Assembly (NCBI GenBank): GCA_963556495.2
Contig: OY747702.1
Coordinates: 52,973,286-53,037,285, forward strand
Reading direction: 5' to 3'
DNA: 64,000 nt
Source of the DNA: Valencia hispanica
Lineage: Eukaryota > Chordata > Actinopteri > Cyprinodontiformes > Valenciidae
The number at the start of each line of letters is the position of its first letter. Position 1 is the stretch's first letter. A program made the translations under genes and the position numbers. Below are positions 52,120 through 63,483 of this stretch, in pieces. Below the pieces are notes generated by a model that made no database searches, was not told the origin of the DNA, and saw nothing but the letters and a program-made list of their open reading frames with translations.

Positions 52120-53641
52120 AGCTTTTAATTCAATTCGTTTTATTTATATATCACCGATTCACAACAGATGTAATGTCAAGGCAGTTTACAAGAAAAGTCA
52201 TTTCAATACAATCATACAAACATTCCAATCAGTTTTAAAGTTTTCTATTTAAGGAATCCCAACAGATTGCATCGAGTCATTGAGTTGAGGTTGTGCCCCT
52301 TTCATGGAAACTCCAACCACAGCAATCCCTCATACTGAGCAAGCATGTAGTGACAGTGGAGAAGAAAAACTCCGCTTAAACAGGAAGAAACGTCCAGCAG
52401 AACCTGGCTCAGTACGAGCGGCCATCTGCCACGACCGTCTGGTGGTTCAAGATGACAGAGCAGAAACACAGAAAGAACTGATGTAAGAGTACTTTCTATA
52501 TTAAAGAAAGTCAAAAGTTGATAACAGGACACAGAGGATGTTCAGTTACTGGGAGCATCGTCCCATTCGACGTCCCTCGTCCAACAGGGCTAAGCAGGAT
52601 ACCAGACCAGATGTAGCTTCTATGGAGAGATAAACACAGAGAAAAAAACTAAGTTAACAATCTAAATAAGAGCAAATAATACAACTGGAGAATAGTAGAA
52701 GAGAAAAGTAGTGAAGTGTTCTCCATCAGTCTAACCCTATGACAGCAACTACAGGGTTAGCTTTGGATTAACTAAGCCAATCTAACTATAACCTTTATCA
52801 AAAAGGAAAGTTTTAAGCCTGGTCTTAAAAGTAGACACGATGTCTGCATCACAGACTAAAACTGGGAGCTGGTTCGACAGGAGAGGAGCCTAATAACTAA
52901 AAGATCTGCCTCCCATAGAAATCTTTGGAACTACCAGTAAACCTGCAGTCAGAACAAAGTGCTCTGTTGGGAACATATGGAACAATCAGATTTCTGATGT
53001 ATGATGGAGCTTGATTATTAAGAGCTTTATATGTAAGAAGGAGGATCCTAAATTCTATTCTGGATTTAACAGGAAGCCAATGAAGGGAAGATAAAACAGG
53101 GAAAATGTGATATTTAAAAAAAATATTCATTAGAACCTTTGCTGCAGCATTTTGGATGAACTTAAGGCTTTTAATTGCATTTTGTTGACTTCCTGATAGT
53201 AAAGAATTACTGTAGTCCAGTCTTGAAGTAACAAATGCATGGACTAGTTTCTCAGCATCACTCCTGGACAGGATGTTCCTAATTTTAGCTATATTCCCGA
53301 GGTTAAAGAAGGAAAGGAGACCTGTTCAATATATATTTGAATGTCATGTCAAAAATAACGCAGAGGTTCTTTACGTTATTACTTGAGGCCAATTTAATAC
53401 CATCCAGATGAAGTGATTGACTAAGGATTTTCTTTTTAGAGCTTCTGGTTCAAAGATGGCAACTTCTGTCTTGTCAGAATTTAAAAGAAGAAATTTAAGA
53501 ATTATCAATGTTTTTATATCTTCCAGACATGCCTGTAATCTACCTAACTGACTGGATTCATCAGGATTTATGGATAAACATAGTCACCGGCATAGCTGTG
53601 GAACTTTATCCCATGCTGTCTAATACTGTTACCAATTGGAA

Positions 53642-53650
<9 letters not shown>
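52120..53650 (-). pseudogene. L2-II copy C, 3' part
   Basis: The minus strand begins (at its 3' end) with the ATTGA-type tail at 52125-52145. Upward it shows the 3' UTR and the C-terminal domain: frame 52897-53130 has FPVLSSLHWLPVKSRIEFRI, LLLTYKALNNQAPSYIRNL and PNRALCSD. Then come damaged palm sequences up to the motif C region (about 53570). It has many small indels and is older than copies A and B. At the codon where A and B have TAA it keeps GAA. It is broken at about 53645 by a palindrome and other insertions and resumes at 55275. Confidence 0.85.
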
Positions 53651-53685
<35 letters not shown>

Positions 53686-53704
53686 TTCCAATTGGTAACA
53701 GTAT
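53623..53704. repeat. Perfect 82-bp palindrome with (TA)19 centre
   Basis: A 22-base arm at 53623-53644 (ending CCAATTGGAAGCA) is repeated exactly inverted at 53683-53704, with 38 bases of pure TA between. The left arm is normal L2-II sequence; the right arm is an inverted copy of it. Confidence 0.95.
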
Positions 53705-54874
53705 ATACTTTCAACTGTTAGACATAAACTAAAAATGTTTCACAGACATGTGACTAACAGAAATAGAATAATGTGTCCTTGAATGAAAGGAGGCTCAAAA
53801 TCAAAAGTACCCGTCAGTATCAGGTGTGGCCACCGGCTGCTTGAAGTACTGCAGTGCATCTCCTCCTCATGGACTGGACCAGATTTGTCAGTTCCTGCTG
53901 CGAGATGTTACCCCACTCTTCCACCAAGGCACTTGCAAGTTCCTGGACATTTCTGGGGGGAATGGCCCTAGCCCTCACCCTGCGATCCAACAGGTCCCAG
54001 ACGTGCTCAATGGGATTGAGATCCGGACTCTTCGCTGGCCATGGCAGAACACAGACATTGCTGTCATGCAGAAACTCACACACAGAACGAGCAGTGTGGC
54101 TGGTGGCATTGTCCTGCTGGAGGATCATGTCCGGATGAGCATGCATAAAGTGTACCACATGAGGCAGGAGGATGTCTTCCCTGTACCGCAAGGCATTGAG
54201 ATTGCCTGCAACGACAACATGCTCAGTCCGATGGTGATGTAATATACCGCCCCAGACCCTGACGGACCCCCACCTCCAAATTGATCCCGCTCCAGGGTAC
54301 AGGCCTCGGTGTAACGCTCATTCCTTCGATGAAAAACACGAATCCGTCCATCACCCCTGGTGAGACAAAACCGTGACTCATCAGTGAAGAGCACTTTTTG
54401 CCACTCCTGTCTGGTCCAGCGAAGGTGGGTTTGTGCCCATAGGCGGCGTTGTTGCTGGTGATGTCTGGTAAGGACCTGCCTTACAACAGGCCTACAAGCC
54501 CTCAGTTCAGCCTCTCTCAGCCTATTGCGGACAGTCTGAGCACTAATGAAGGGATTGTGTGTTCCTGGTGTGACTCGGGCAGTTGTTGTGGCCATCCTGT
54601 ACCTGTCAGGCAGGTGTGATATTCTGATGTAGCGATCCTGTGCAGGTGTTGTTACACGTGGTCTTCCACTGCGAGGATGATCAGCTGTCCTTCCTGTCTC
54701 CCTGTAGCACTGTCTTAGGCGTCTCACACTGCGGACATGGCAATTTATTGCCCTAGCCACATTAGCAGTCCTCATGCCTCCCTGCAGCATGCCTAATGCA
54801 CATTCACGCAGATGAGCGGGGACCCTGGGCATCTTTTTTTGGGTGTCTTTCACAGTTGGTAGACAAGTCTCTTT
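53705..54874 (-). mobile_element. Tc1-like transposon
   Basis: Contains the transposase above, with about 40 bp of 5' flank (to 54874) and about 115 bp after the stop (53705-53819). I cannot find matching terminal inverted repeats, so the limits are provisional. It sits between an (inverted) L2-II shard and a LINE fragment, itself within L2-II copy C. Confidence 0.6.
53820..54832 (-). pseudogene. Tc1-like DD34E transposase
   Basis: From the ATG at 54832 (MPRVPAHLRECALGMLQGGM) the protein has a helix-turn-helix region (ANVARAINCHVRSVRRL), the GRP box (GRTADHPRSGRPRVT) and a second DNA-binding helix set (AQTVRNRLREAELRACRPVV). VLFTDESRFCL carries the first Asp (residue 151). After a frameshift in a G-run (plus 54267-54271), the next frame has MILQQDNATSHTARS (second Asp) and SPDLNPIEHVWDLL (Glu), ending TGA at 53820. 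Length (about 338 codons) is normal for Tc1. The enzyme cuts and inserts the element at TA. All three catalytic residues remain; one indel inactivates it. Confidence 0.88.
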
Positions 54875-55100
54875 AGTGTCCTGCGTCCGCATAACTGCAG
54901 ATGCCCCACCAATCCGTCTATCGATCTCCCGCTCCATTTTTCCCTCATTCATGAACAAGACCCCCAGATACTTAAACTACTCCACTTGGGGAAGGACCCC
55001 ATCCCCGACCCGGAGAAGGCACCCCACCCTTTTCCGGCTCAAGACCATGGCGTCGGATTTGGAGGTGCTGATTCTCATCCCAGCCGCTTCACACTCGGTG
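54875..55100 (-). pseudogene. LINE reverse-transcriptase C-terminal shard
   Basis: The minus strand reads [38 protein letters not shown], a stop, [20 protein letters not shown] and [11 protein letters not shown]. This is the well-known post-palm part of a common teleost LINE. The frame runs on, by chance, into the Tc1 5' flank and transposase start. It is truncated on both sides. Confidence 0.7.
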
Positions 55101-55121
55101 TATGTTATATATATGTTTATA

Positions 55122-55164
55122 TGCATAAATATGTATGTAAATACATATTTATGCATGTAAATAC

Positions 55165-55257
<93 letters not shown>

Positions 55258-55260
55258 TAT
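55122..55260. repeat. TA-rich microsatellite with a short hairpin
   Basis: A hairpin with arms GCATAAATATGTAT / ATACATATTTATGC (55123-55154) leads into about 100 bases of TA repeats (55157-55255). The predicted Tyr/Ile repeat proteins over it are meaningless. Confidence 0.95.
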
Positions 55261-55274
55261 ATACATATATATAT

Positions 55275-55915
55275 CTATTAAAAAGAATTGGTCAATGCAC
55301 AGAACCCTGTGGTACTCCACAAGTAACTCTTGAGTCTAAAAAATTTTATCATTTACATGAACAAACTGGAATCTGTTGAAAAATTATGATTTCAACCAGC
55401 CTAGTGCTGTTCCTTTGATCCTTGCAACATGTTCCCGCCTTTCAAGCTTATTCAAGAGAATATTATGATTGACTGTGTCAAAAGCAGCACTGAGATCTTA
55501 AAAAGACCAGATCAGTCAAAAGATCATTATCTGAGGCCATGAGAATATCATTAGTAACTTTCACCAGTGCTGTTTCAGTGCTATGATGAGCTCCAAAACC
55601 TAACTCAAAGCCTTCAAATAGGTCGATACTATTTAGATCCTCACATATTTGATAATCAACTATTTTCATAAGAATTTTGGTTACGAAAGGAAGGTTAGAT
55701 GTAGGTCTATAATTAACTAATTCATCTTGATCGAGGGAAGGTTTCTTAAGTAAAGGTTTATTTACAGCAACCTTCAATTCCTGTGGTATATATCCATTTA
55801 GGAAGGGATAGATTCATAATCTAAAATGGGGCAAGTAACCAAAGGGAACATTTGTTTAAATAATTTGGTTGAGATTGGGTCCAACATACAATTTGAAGGT
55901 TTAGATGAAGGCTAA
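55275..55915 (-). pseudogene. L2-II copy C, 5' part
   Basis: The minus strand reads MKVAVNKPLLKKPSLDQDEL, VNYRPTSNLPFVTKILMKIV, GFGAHHSTETALVKVTNDIL and, after a shift, the motif A region. The lowest-numbered bases (55283-55330) hold the region around GVPQGS. The sequence lost between 53645 and 55275 is only the few bases around the TATATATG motif present in copy B at 38515-38525. The element is 5'-truncated at about 55915. Confidence 0.85.
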
Positions 55916-56640
55916 ATGGAAGTAATACGTGTTTAGAAAGGATTTAAACTGCAATAAAGATGAAGCCTGCCTCACCTAGAGCGGAAGCTCATTTCAGAGC
56001 TTGGGGGCAGCACATGAGAAAGCTCCCCTCAGGATTTATAACGCATGTTGAGTTTACAGAGAAGGTGGTGGTCAGCAGACCTCAGTGAACGTGGGAGGAC
56101 ATAAGGGATGAGCAGCACAGAAAGGTAAGTTGGGGCTAAGTCATGGAGGGCTTTGTAAACAAAGATTAAAACTTTGAACTGAAGGCGGTAGGAAACAGGG
56201 AGCCAGTGTAACTCAGCCAGAACGGGAGATATATGCCTGCGTCTGTCCGTGCCAGTTAAAATTTGTACTGCAGCATTTTGTACCCTTTGAAGGCAATGAA
56301 GAGAGAGTTTGTTGATACCAAAAATAATTGAATTTGGATAATCTAATCTAGAGGTGATGAAGGCATGAATGACTGATTCCAAGTGCAATCTTTTGAGTAT
56401 ATGTTTTAAACGTGTTAACCTACGGAGTTGGAAGAAACAGGATTTAACTACTGCATTTATTTGTGTTACCATGGTAAGATCAGAGTCAAGCTTGACTCTG
56501 AGACTTGTTAGACAGGATTTAAGATGTTCAAAAGAACTGTAGCTATTAATTGGTTTGGAATTAATTAGTAAATCTCAATCACAAATTGTTGTAATTCCTC
56601 CTCCTTCCCCAGTACTTCTAAGAATGTGAAATTTCAACAA
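55916..56640 (-). pseudogene. L2-III copy 2, C-terminal region
   Basis: The minus frame 56472-56029 reads MVTQINAVVKSCFFQLRRLT, RLKHILKRLHLESVIHAF, LQRVQNAAVQILTG and HISPVLAELHWLPVSYRLQF. After a frameshift, GAFSCAAPKLWNELPL follows at about 55990. Before 56472 the frame includes FEHLKSCLTSLRVKLDSDLT. It is the same domain as 44965-45375, so the two copies are of one family on opposite strands. Confidence 0.85.
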
Positions 56641-58430
56641 TTGGAAGGAGTTAAATCATTTATACTGACATAATCCTCCTGCTGCAGCCAGGCAGCAGAC
56701 TGTGAAAACGTCTGTGCTGAATGCGCTGAATGAATCGTATCAAAACAGCATTGAGAAATCGTCTTGAAGTGGACCATTTGGATCAGCTGATGCACATAAA
56801 GTCAGAGTTGCAATCAGCTGAGGCCATCAATCTGGACAACGTGTAAAATCACTGGATACGTTAAAAGGACAGGTAAAAAATAAAATGAAATTTAAGTTCT
56901 CATCTAGTGTCATTTATTTACAATGTTCATTTAGGAAAATGTATCATTAAATACTGTCACCCATTTATGAGTAGCAGAAATACAAATAATCGTGTGATTA
57001 CTGTATTTTGCAGACAAAAAGTTACAGGACCCTCTCCCAGACCACAGGAGGACTCTCTTACCCAGTGCACAGCAAGAGCTTCACACAATGGCTCATGCTT
57101 ATAATACAAGTCAGACCTTTATAATAAAAATGTTAAGTGTGTTTTCAAAATTTGAGTTCATAGTTAGTTTGGCTTACGTGGCAGTTCATGTTTCTTCATA
57201 GTTACAACGAGATATTTATACTTACAATAGCACACTGCACAGGTCATGAATAAGACTTTTGTCATTTTCATTGTAAGTGGGATACTGTACTTTAATAAAA
57301 AGTATTCTCACAGCAAATTAAATGCTGTAATTTGATTATTTTAATAAACTATGTAAACTGGATAGATGTGATGCTGGCAAAACCACAGTGCACACATCTG
57401 ATGTTGCTCACACTGGTCAAAAGGACCGCTCAGGAAGTTTGTGTGTTTGCTCAGACACATGAAAAATTAGAGGGAACATTGGACATAGCCAGAGTAGAAA
57501 ACAATATAACCACTTGAAAACAGTCAGTGTTAATGTTTAGATACATGTATGTTTAAATAAATAAATAGTAATACTTAGCTCATATCAGAGAATAAAACAT
57601 GCTTAAATAACTTTGGAGTTGTTTTGACCTAGTCTCCCAGCTGTACTCGAATGCAGGGTAGCCGTTGCTGAAAATACCTTACGGGGATTCTGCCGACTTG
57701 CCTTTTATACAAAATAGGGAGTTTGGGCTCATAGGATGCACTGATAGTCATGTTGATGTCAGCTGGTTTTTCTCTAGTATCCGTGATGTTTACATTCAGC
57801 TTGAAATTGTTTCAGGTGAGTAATTCAGTTCGGTGCAGAGCGTGTTATGGACCTTATTGCTGTTAAAAGATGTGTTCGCTGACAAAGTTCTGGTTTGGTC
57901 CATCTTTCTTTTTATACTGTAGCTGCATGAGAAACCATTAATGTTCCCAAATAGCAGAGTTTAGTGATAGCTGGGAATCCTGTTCTTCTGTTTTGTTTTG
58001 GTGTCACTTTTTAAAGTTGTGCTGCGGAACGTTGCACTGTGCTCTGACTTCTGCACATAAACAATCTGCATGTGTTCAGGTAGAAAACAGCTGTATTCGT
58101 TTGGTACAGGTGTGTACTGAGCAAAAAAATACGAATATGACTGCATGCACTTTTAGACCTCTAACCCTGTGAATGTGGTGATAACGATATCACTTTCTAT
58201 AAAGCATTGAAAAGTTTCAATGTCTTTCTGCTTTGGGTCTATGGCAAACATAGAAATGGAAAATAAATAAAATGTAACATTTCCATCGTAAGGTTTTTAT
58301 TAAAAAAAGCTACTTTTGGCTAGCCTCTGCTGGTTTTGCACTGAAACAACTTAGCTTTAGTCGCTTAATGACTTGACCAAAAGCTTTTTATACTGCATTA
58401 AACAAGTTTCACCAACTAAATTCCAGACAG
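56641..58430. other. Unassigned AT-rich sequence
   Basis: No supported gene, repeat or RNA. Confidence 0.4.
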
Positions 58431-58945
58431 TAGGTGCATTTCCACTATTGGAACTTCAGGTTAACTTTACTGGAGTTTTGTCAATCATGGTAAATCTGTT
58501 AGCCTGTTTCTCTCAGCCGTCGTGTCTCCATACAGATTTGGTCCTTTAAGGAATTTGCTAAAACGTCCGTATATCACAACCGTTTCAGCAGCAAGGAGCA
58601 TCACTTATCAGGGCAAAACGACGCCCACAGCAGCAGACATAACAACAAAATAGTTGCTGTGTTTCTGTTGCTATGTTATAAACTACTTTGACAGCATCTT
58701 TTTCAATTTTACAATGCCGGTTGTTTGGAGGCGTTTGCCGATATCTTTTTCCTCTGCGTTACAATCAATCAGTGCAACTTAACCACAGCGACTCTACCGG
58801 ATACACACCTCAAGACTGGTACAAATTTGGTTCCTGAAATAGCCCCAAGTAGGGCCCTATTGGGCCGATCCGGTGAAGTAGAGATGTGGATACCGTGAAG
58901 TTCCAGTAAAATTACCCTTAAGTTCTGAGAGTGGAAATATGCCTC
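58431..58945. mobile_element. MITE or DNA-transposon remnant with about 47-bp degenerate inverted ends
   Basis: The left end (58432-58479, GGTGCATTTCCACTATTGGA, ACTTCAGG, TTTACTGGA) and the inverted right end (58898-58944, GCATATTTCCACTCTCAGAA, CTTAAGGGTAATTTTACTGG) match at roughly three quarters of positions. About 420 bp of non-coding DNA lie between. No target duplication is certain. Confidence 0.6.
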
Positions 58946-60834
58946 TAGAGGGCCTGAATGCACAGTACTTGAATAATTAGTTAACACTCTTTTCAGTCCC
59001 ACTCATGTCGTCACAACATGTACATTGCATAAAGCAATATTATTATAACAATAAATTTGCAATATATTGTGCATTTGTAATAAGCGCTGGCTTCACTGCA
59101 ACTTGGGAGCTTATGGTCAACCTACCTATAAATAATTCTGCAATCAGCAAAGTAGAGCAAAGTAGTAGTAGTAGAGATTATATGATCTCTCTACAAGTTA
59201 CTTGGCATGCTAGAACGACGGCCAAACATTTCGAATGTAACACAAAGTGCTGAAAAAGAGCCGAGGACTTGTAATTATGTACATACTTTGGATCATATTA
59301 AATCTGCAGCCATGGAGGGTCTGCTATCATTCTTGGCAGGATGGAGTGAATCTGAAGTCAGTTTAGTGTAACAGAATATTTTACCAGTTATGTAAGCATC
59401 TACAACAAAAACAAACCTGTCATATTTTGGTCAAAAAACTGTACTATATGGAGTTTGAGTATGAACAATATTAAAGCAAAGTCTGGTGAATACGTCTAAG
59501 CTAATTTTCAGTACAGTACGAAAGAAGAGGAGTACACTAATCAAGTTTACACTAAACTGTCCGATTACTTGATGTTCTGCTTCGATTTCATGAGACCTTC
59601 TCTAGTGAATTGATGGCACAGCAGGTGTGAAGTCCCCAAGGATGTTTGTGAATGCAGACACAGGGTAATCAAGTCGTGATGGAGCGAGCTTTACACTTTG
59701 CCGGTCAGAGGGATGAGACGTTGTGAAACCAAATGGATTTTGGCCTTACGTGTCGAGGGAATTGTTGTTGCAGTTCAAAGGGAGAACCAAAGCCAAACCT
59801 TAAACAAGGACTTAAAAAGACAGCGGGGGGATTGGGGCAACCTGTTGGATGGCTGTCATGGTCATTATCCTGGTGGCTCGATCCTCTCTTCTCTCTCTAC
59901 GAAGTACACACAAGTCCTCAAACACACACACGGCACATCTGCCACGCGGGCCCACCCAGTCCTCCCTGAGCTTTCAGCTTCAAAAGCTCTGAATTTCCCC
60001 CAATACACACACACTTACACACACACACTAGCATGCTTTGTGCCAAGTCTGTATCTCAGAGGGATCTATTTCTAGAAGAAGAAATTAAACTGGCGAGGGA
60101 TAACAAGAGCGAAGTGGTGGATTAAAAGGTGAGAGAAAAGCGCTGAGGCTCTTTAATTCAAGAAATCCTTGATCCCCCTCCTCTTTGCCCTACTCCTCCT
60201 CCTCTTCTACAGTGATACTTTATGAAACACACAGACAATAGCTCAGTGGAAGAAGTCACCCCTAATTCTTCTTTTGATCACCCTGAAGTCTTTGTGCTTC
60301 AAAGCTCTTAACACATTCTTTCCTTTTTGTTGGGAAAAGTTGGGAATGATTAGTGTCTGTGGATAAATCCCCTTATTTCATTCTCCCACTTTAGGGATGC
60401 TGCACAGCCAACATAATTCCAGGATGCCTCAAGAGAAATCCAAGTTGCCTTTGATGATACCTGCCTGCAGCTTTCAGTTTTTATAATTGAATGAGCATTT
60501 GTCTGATAATTTAATCTAATTAACCGAATTTTTAGGAAGAAAATAGAAATGATAGATTTGCCTTTGATGTGTATTTGAGGTATAAAGGCTCTGTAAAGTG
60601 CTGCTGCAAAGTCTGTTGCTATGGAGTTTTTTGTGCTGCCGAGTAAAAAACATATGAAGGTGCATAAGAACAAGGTAAGTAAGTCTATACAAATAGAAAA
60701 TGACAATTGGTTGAAATTGTAATATATTTCCAATGTTCGTGGGCTCAACAATAAAAGTTGTGGAAATGCAATAACACTACCTCTAACAATGATAAAAAAT
60801 AATAATTAACATTGACCTCTGGAGACACAAAGAC
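58946..60834. other. Unassigned sequence with short (AGT)n and (CA)n runs
   Basis: (AGT)n at about 59158-59173 and CA-rich stretches at about 60000-60030. Short frames, no domains. Confidence 0.4.
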
Positions 60835-61146
60835 AATTAAAAGTCGCCTACAGCTACAGCTAATGCTCCTCTAAACTGAAACAAACAACCAGAAAACTGC
60901 TGAAACGCTGAGTTACTTTAAATCAAGGCTAAAAACCCATCTGTTTAGAGCTGTCTTTGATTAACAATAACTCGAACATACATTATTCCAGTCTGATTCA
61001 ATATTTGATGATTATTTTTTATTATCATTTTGATGACATTTGAGAAAATGTAATGTTTCCTTGTTTGTTCCTTTATGTTTTCATCCATTGCAGCACTTTG
61101 AATTGCCTTGTTGCTTAAAAGGGCTATACAAATAAGCTTGACTTAA
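60835..61146 (+). pseudogene. LINE 3' end
   Basis: Reads ETLSYFKSRLKTHLFRAVFD and a stop, then a 3' UTR ending GGGCTATACAAATAAGCTTGAC. FKSRLKTHLFRxxF is the last conserved block of L2-like LINE proteins. 5'-truncated. Confidence 0.65.
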
Positions 61147-61234
61147 CATTATAATAGTTGCAGAAGTTGATTTAATAATATTCAGCTAATATTTTTTTCT
61201 TATGTTATTTTACTATTTTCTTACAGCAGCAATT

Positions 61235-62110
61235 CATAAGGTGAAGCTGAATTTAAATTCAGTCCAGACCCAGTCTAAGGAGTTGGTGGTGGATTTCTGC
61301 AGGTGCAGACCCACCATGCTGACACCGGTGAACATCCAGGGAGTGGACCTTGATATAGTGGATGCTTAGGATTACCTGGGTGTTCAGCTGAACAATAAAC
61401 TGGACTGGAGCCATAATACTGATGCTCTCTACAAGAAGAGTCAGAGCAGACTCTACCTACTGAGGAGACTGAGGTCTTTTGGAGTCCAGGGAGTGCACCT
61501 AAAGACTTTCATTGACTCTGTGGTGACATCAGCCATCTTTTATGGTGTAATATGTTGGAGCAGCAGTTTATCTACAGCTGAGAACAAGAGGTTGGATAAG
61601 CTCATCAAGAAGGCCAGCTCTGTTTAGGATGGCCTCTTGATCCAGTAAACACCATGCATCTTAGGTGCATGACAGAACGTTATCGTAGGTCATTCCTCCC
61701 AGCTGCTGTTAGACTCTATAACCATCACTGCTCCCAACAAACAAAATAAATGTTTACATTTCTGCTGTAATTTGCAGTATTTCTCACTTCAAATAACATT
61801 TCTGCTACTCTTATTTGCACATCTCTATTTGTAGAGTTTATATTTTTCACTTCTTGTAAATAGCATGTTGTTTTTGATGCACAAATACACATACCGCAAA
61901 TCTGTTTAAATTATCCTGCTCAGTTGCATATTCCTCAAATGTGAGTATGCCATTTTATTTTTAATAACTGCACAGTACTTTTGTAATGTCCCTACTATAC
62001 AGCATATTACTTTTACTTATGTTTTTGTGTTAATTTTCTTGTGTGAATCTAAATGCTTCAATTATCTGTAACTTTTCTGCTGTTAAAGCTGAATTTCCCC
62101 CGTTTAAGAC
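61235..62110 (+). pseudogene. CR1/Rex1-type LINE C-terminal region and 3' UTR
   Basis: Reads KELVVDFCRCRPTMLTPVNI, QGVDLDIVDA, stop, DYLGVQLNNKLDWSHNTDAL, KSQSRLYLLRRLRSFGVQGV, LKTFIDSVVTSAIFYGVICW and RLDKLIKKASSV, stop, with RCMTERYRRSFLPAAVRLYN later. It is the same family as 15831-16680 and better preserved. The stops (TAG near 61367, TAG near 61626) and a deletion after about 61645 kill it. The end near 62100 has CTGTTAAAGCTGAATTTCCC. Confidence 0.75.
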
Positions 62111-63483
62111 AATAATGGTTGATTCTAAAAACATTTGGTTTGGTGTGGTAACATTGGTTTCAGTGCATAGTTCCTCCAGCCATAAAGCATAACAATAATG
62201 ATTGTAACGGGATCATTCAAATCTGTTTATTTATTATTTTTGTATAATTTATTTCTTAAAATGCTCTCACAATCCTGATATTATGCTGGATCGTCTCCAC
62301 CAGTAATAAGGTGCTTCTAGATGTAAAAAATAAACCTGAAGTAGTTTATTTTAGTACATTTTATGGTACCAATATTTCAGTGTCCAAATATTGAATATGA
62401 ACAGGTTTATTTTTTACCTGTGTATAGTAAATTCTCAACATTGTAAACAAAAAATTGGTTAAAATGGTGACTTGGTCTATATTGTGACAGATTAGTTGTC
62501 AGCCAATTTAAGAATAACTTTATTGTTTATACGTGTGAGGGGTACATTCTTTTAATTTCTCTCCTGTAGTGTGAACTGTAAACAATTTCAGTAAGGATAT
62601 GCTTGAGGATCCTACGGTTTTTTCGATCTCCAAGCAAATATTTCAGTGTTTAATTATCTTGCCTAGATTACTTCAACCTTTTTACAAGCATTTACTTTGG
62701 TCTTTTGCTTTTAATAACATTTTCTGTTTAAAGGTCACATGTTATAAGGTTATGAAAACGCTTTAGCCTCCCAGAATGCTTCCCTTTCTCTGCTTTCAGC
62801 GAATGTGGTCTTACTGGTTTTGTCTTTAATCTGAGGGAAGATGACACACAACCATCTCATCTCTGCAGATGAGGGCGGAAGCAGATGGCTGTTGTGAGCA
62901 AAAGGAAATCAGGCTTTAAATCTTTGCACGCACAAGGAGAGGAGCAGCAAATCAGTTTTTTGTTCACCATCTCTGTTAACCCCTATGCTCTAAAGATAGA
63001 CCAGCAGAAAGAACAGAGAAATTTTCTCACGTGCATTCCAGTGTGTGATTTGCAGCTCTACCGTTCATGAAATCTGGTAGACTTGGAGGTGTAACAACGC
63101 AGCCCGATATCACTTTAACTACTTCCTGCTTTATCTGCAACGGCTCTTCGGTGAGCTCGAGATAACAGCCCTACTCTGATGCTTTGATGCTTCAGCCCTC
63201 TGATAATGCTGAACAAGGGGAAACCCACATGTTGTGCCCTCGAGCCTTCTGTCTCCAAACTTATCTTTGGCTGTGTGATGTGGGACCATCTTTCCAAGAT
63301 CAGGTCATTAATTAACCCCCTTTTGTTCCCAAAGAATTTTGGAGAATTTAGGAAATAATGCCTTGATATTATTCATAAGAATGTGGCAGGTATGCACCAT
63401 TAAAACATGCAAACTGCAGAAAATGAAGATCAAAATTTTTTGGCTAATCAGAAGTTTTACTTTGTCTGATCTCATCTCTTGCA
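62111..63483. other. Unassigned sequence
   Basis: No supported gene or element. An acceptor-like CTCATCTCTTGCAG ends at 63484, just before the hAT frame. Confidence 0.35.

Noticed and set aside
54986..55333. Frames encoding long Tyr-Ile repeats on both strands
   Set aside because: Translation of a TA microsatellite.
59698..60075. 125-codon plus-strand frame
   Set aside because: No domain, ends in a CA-repeat region, no splice context.
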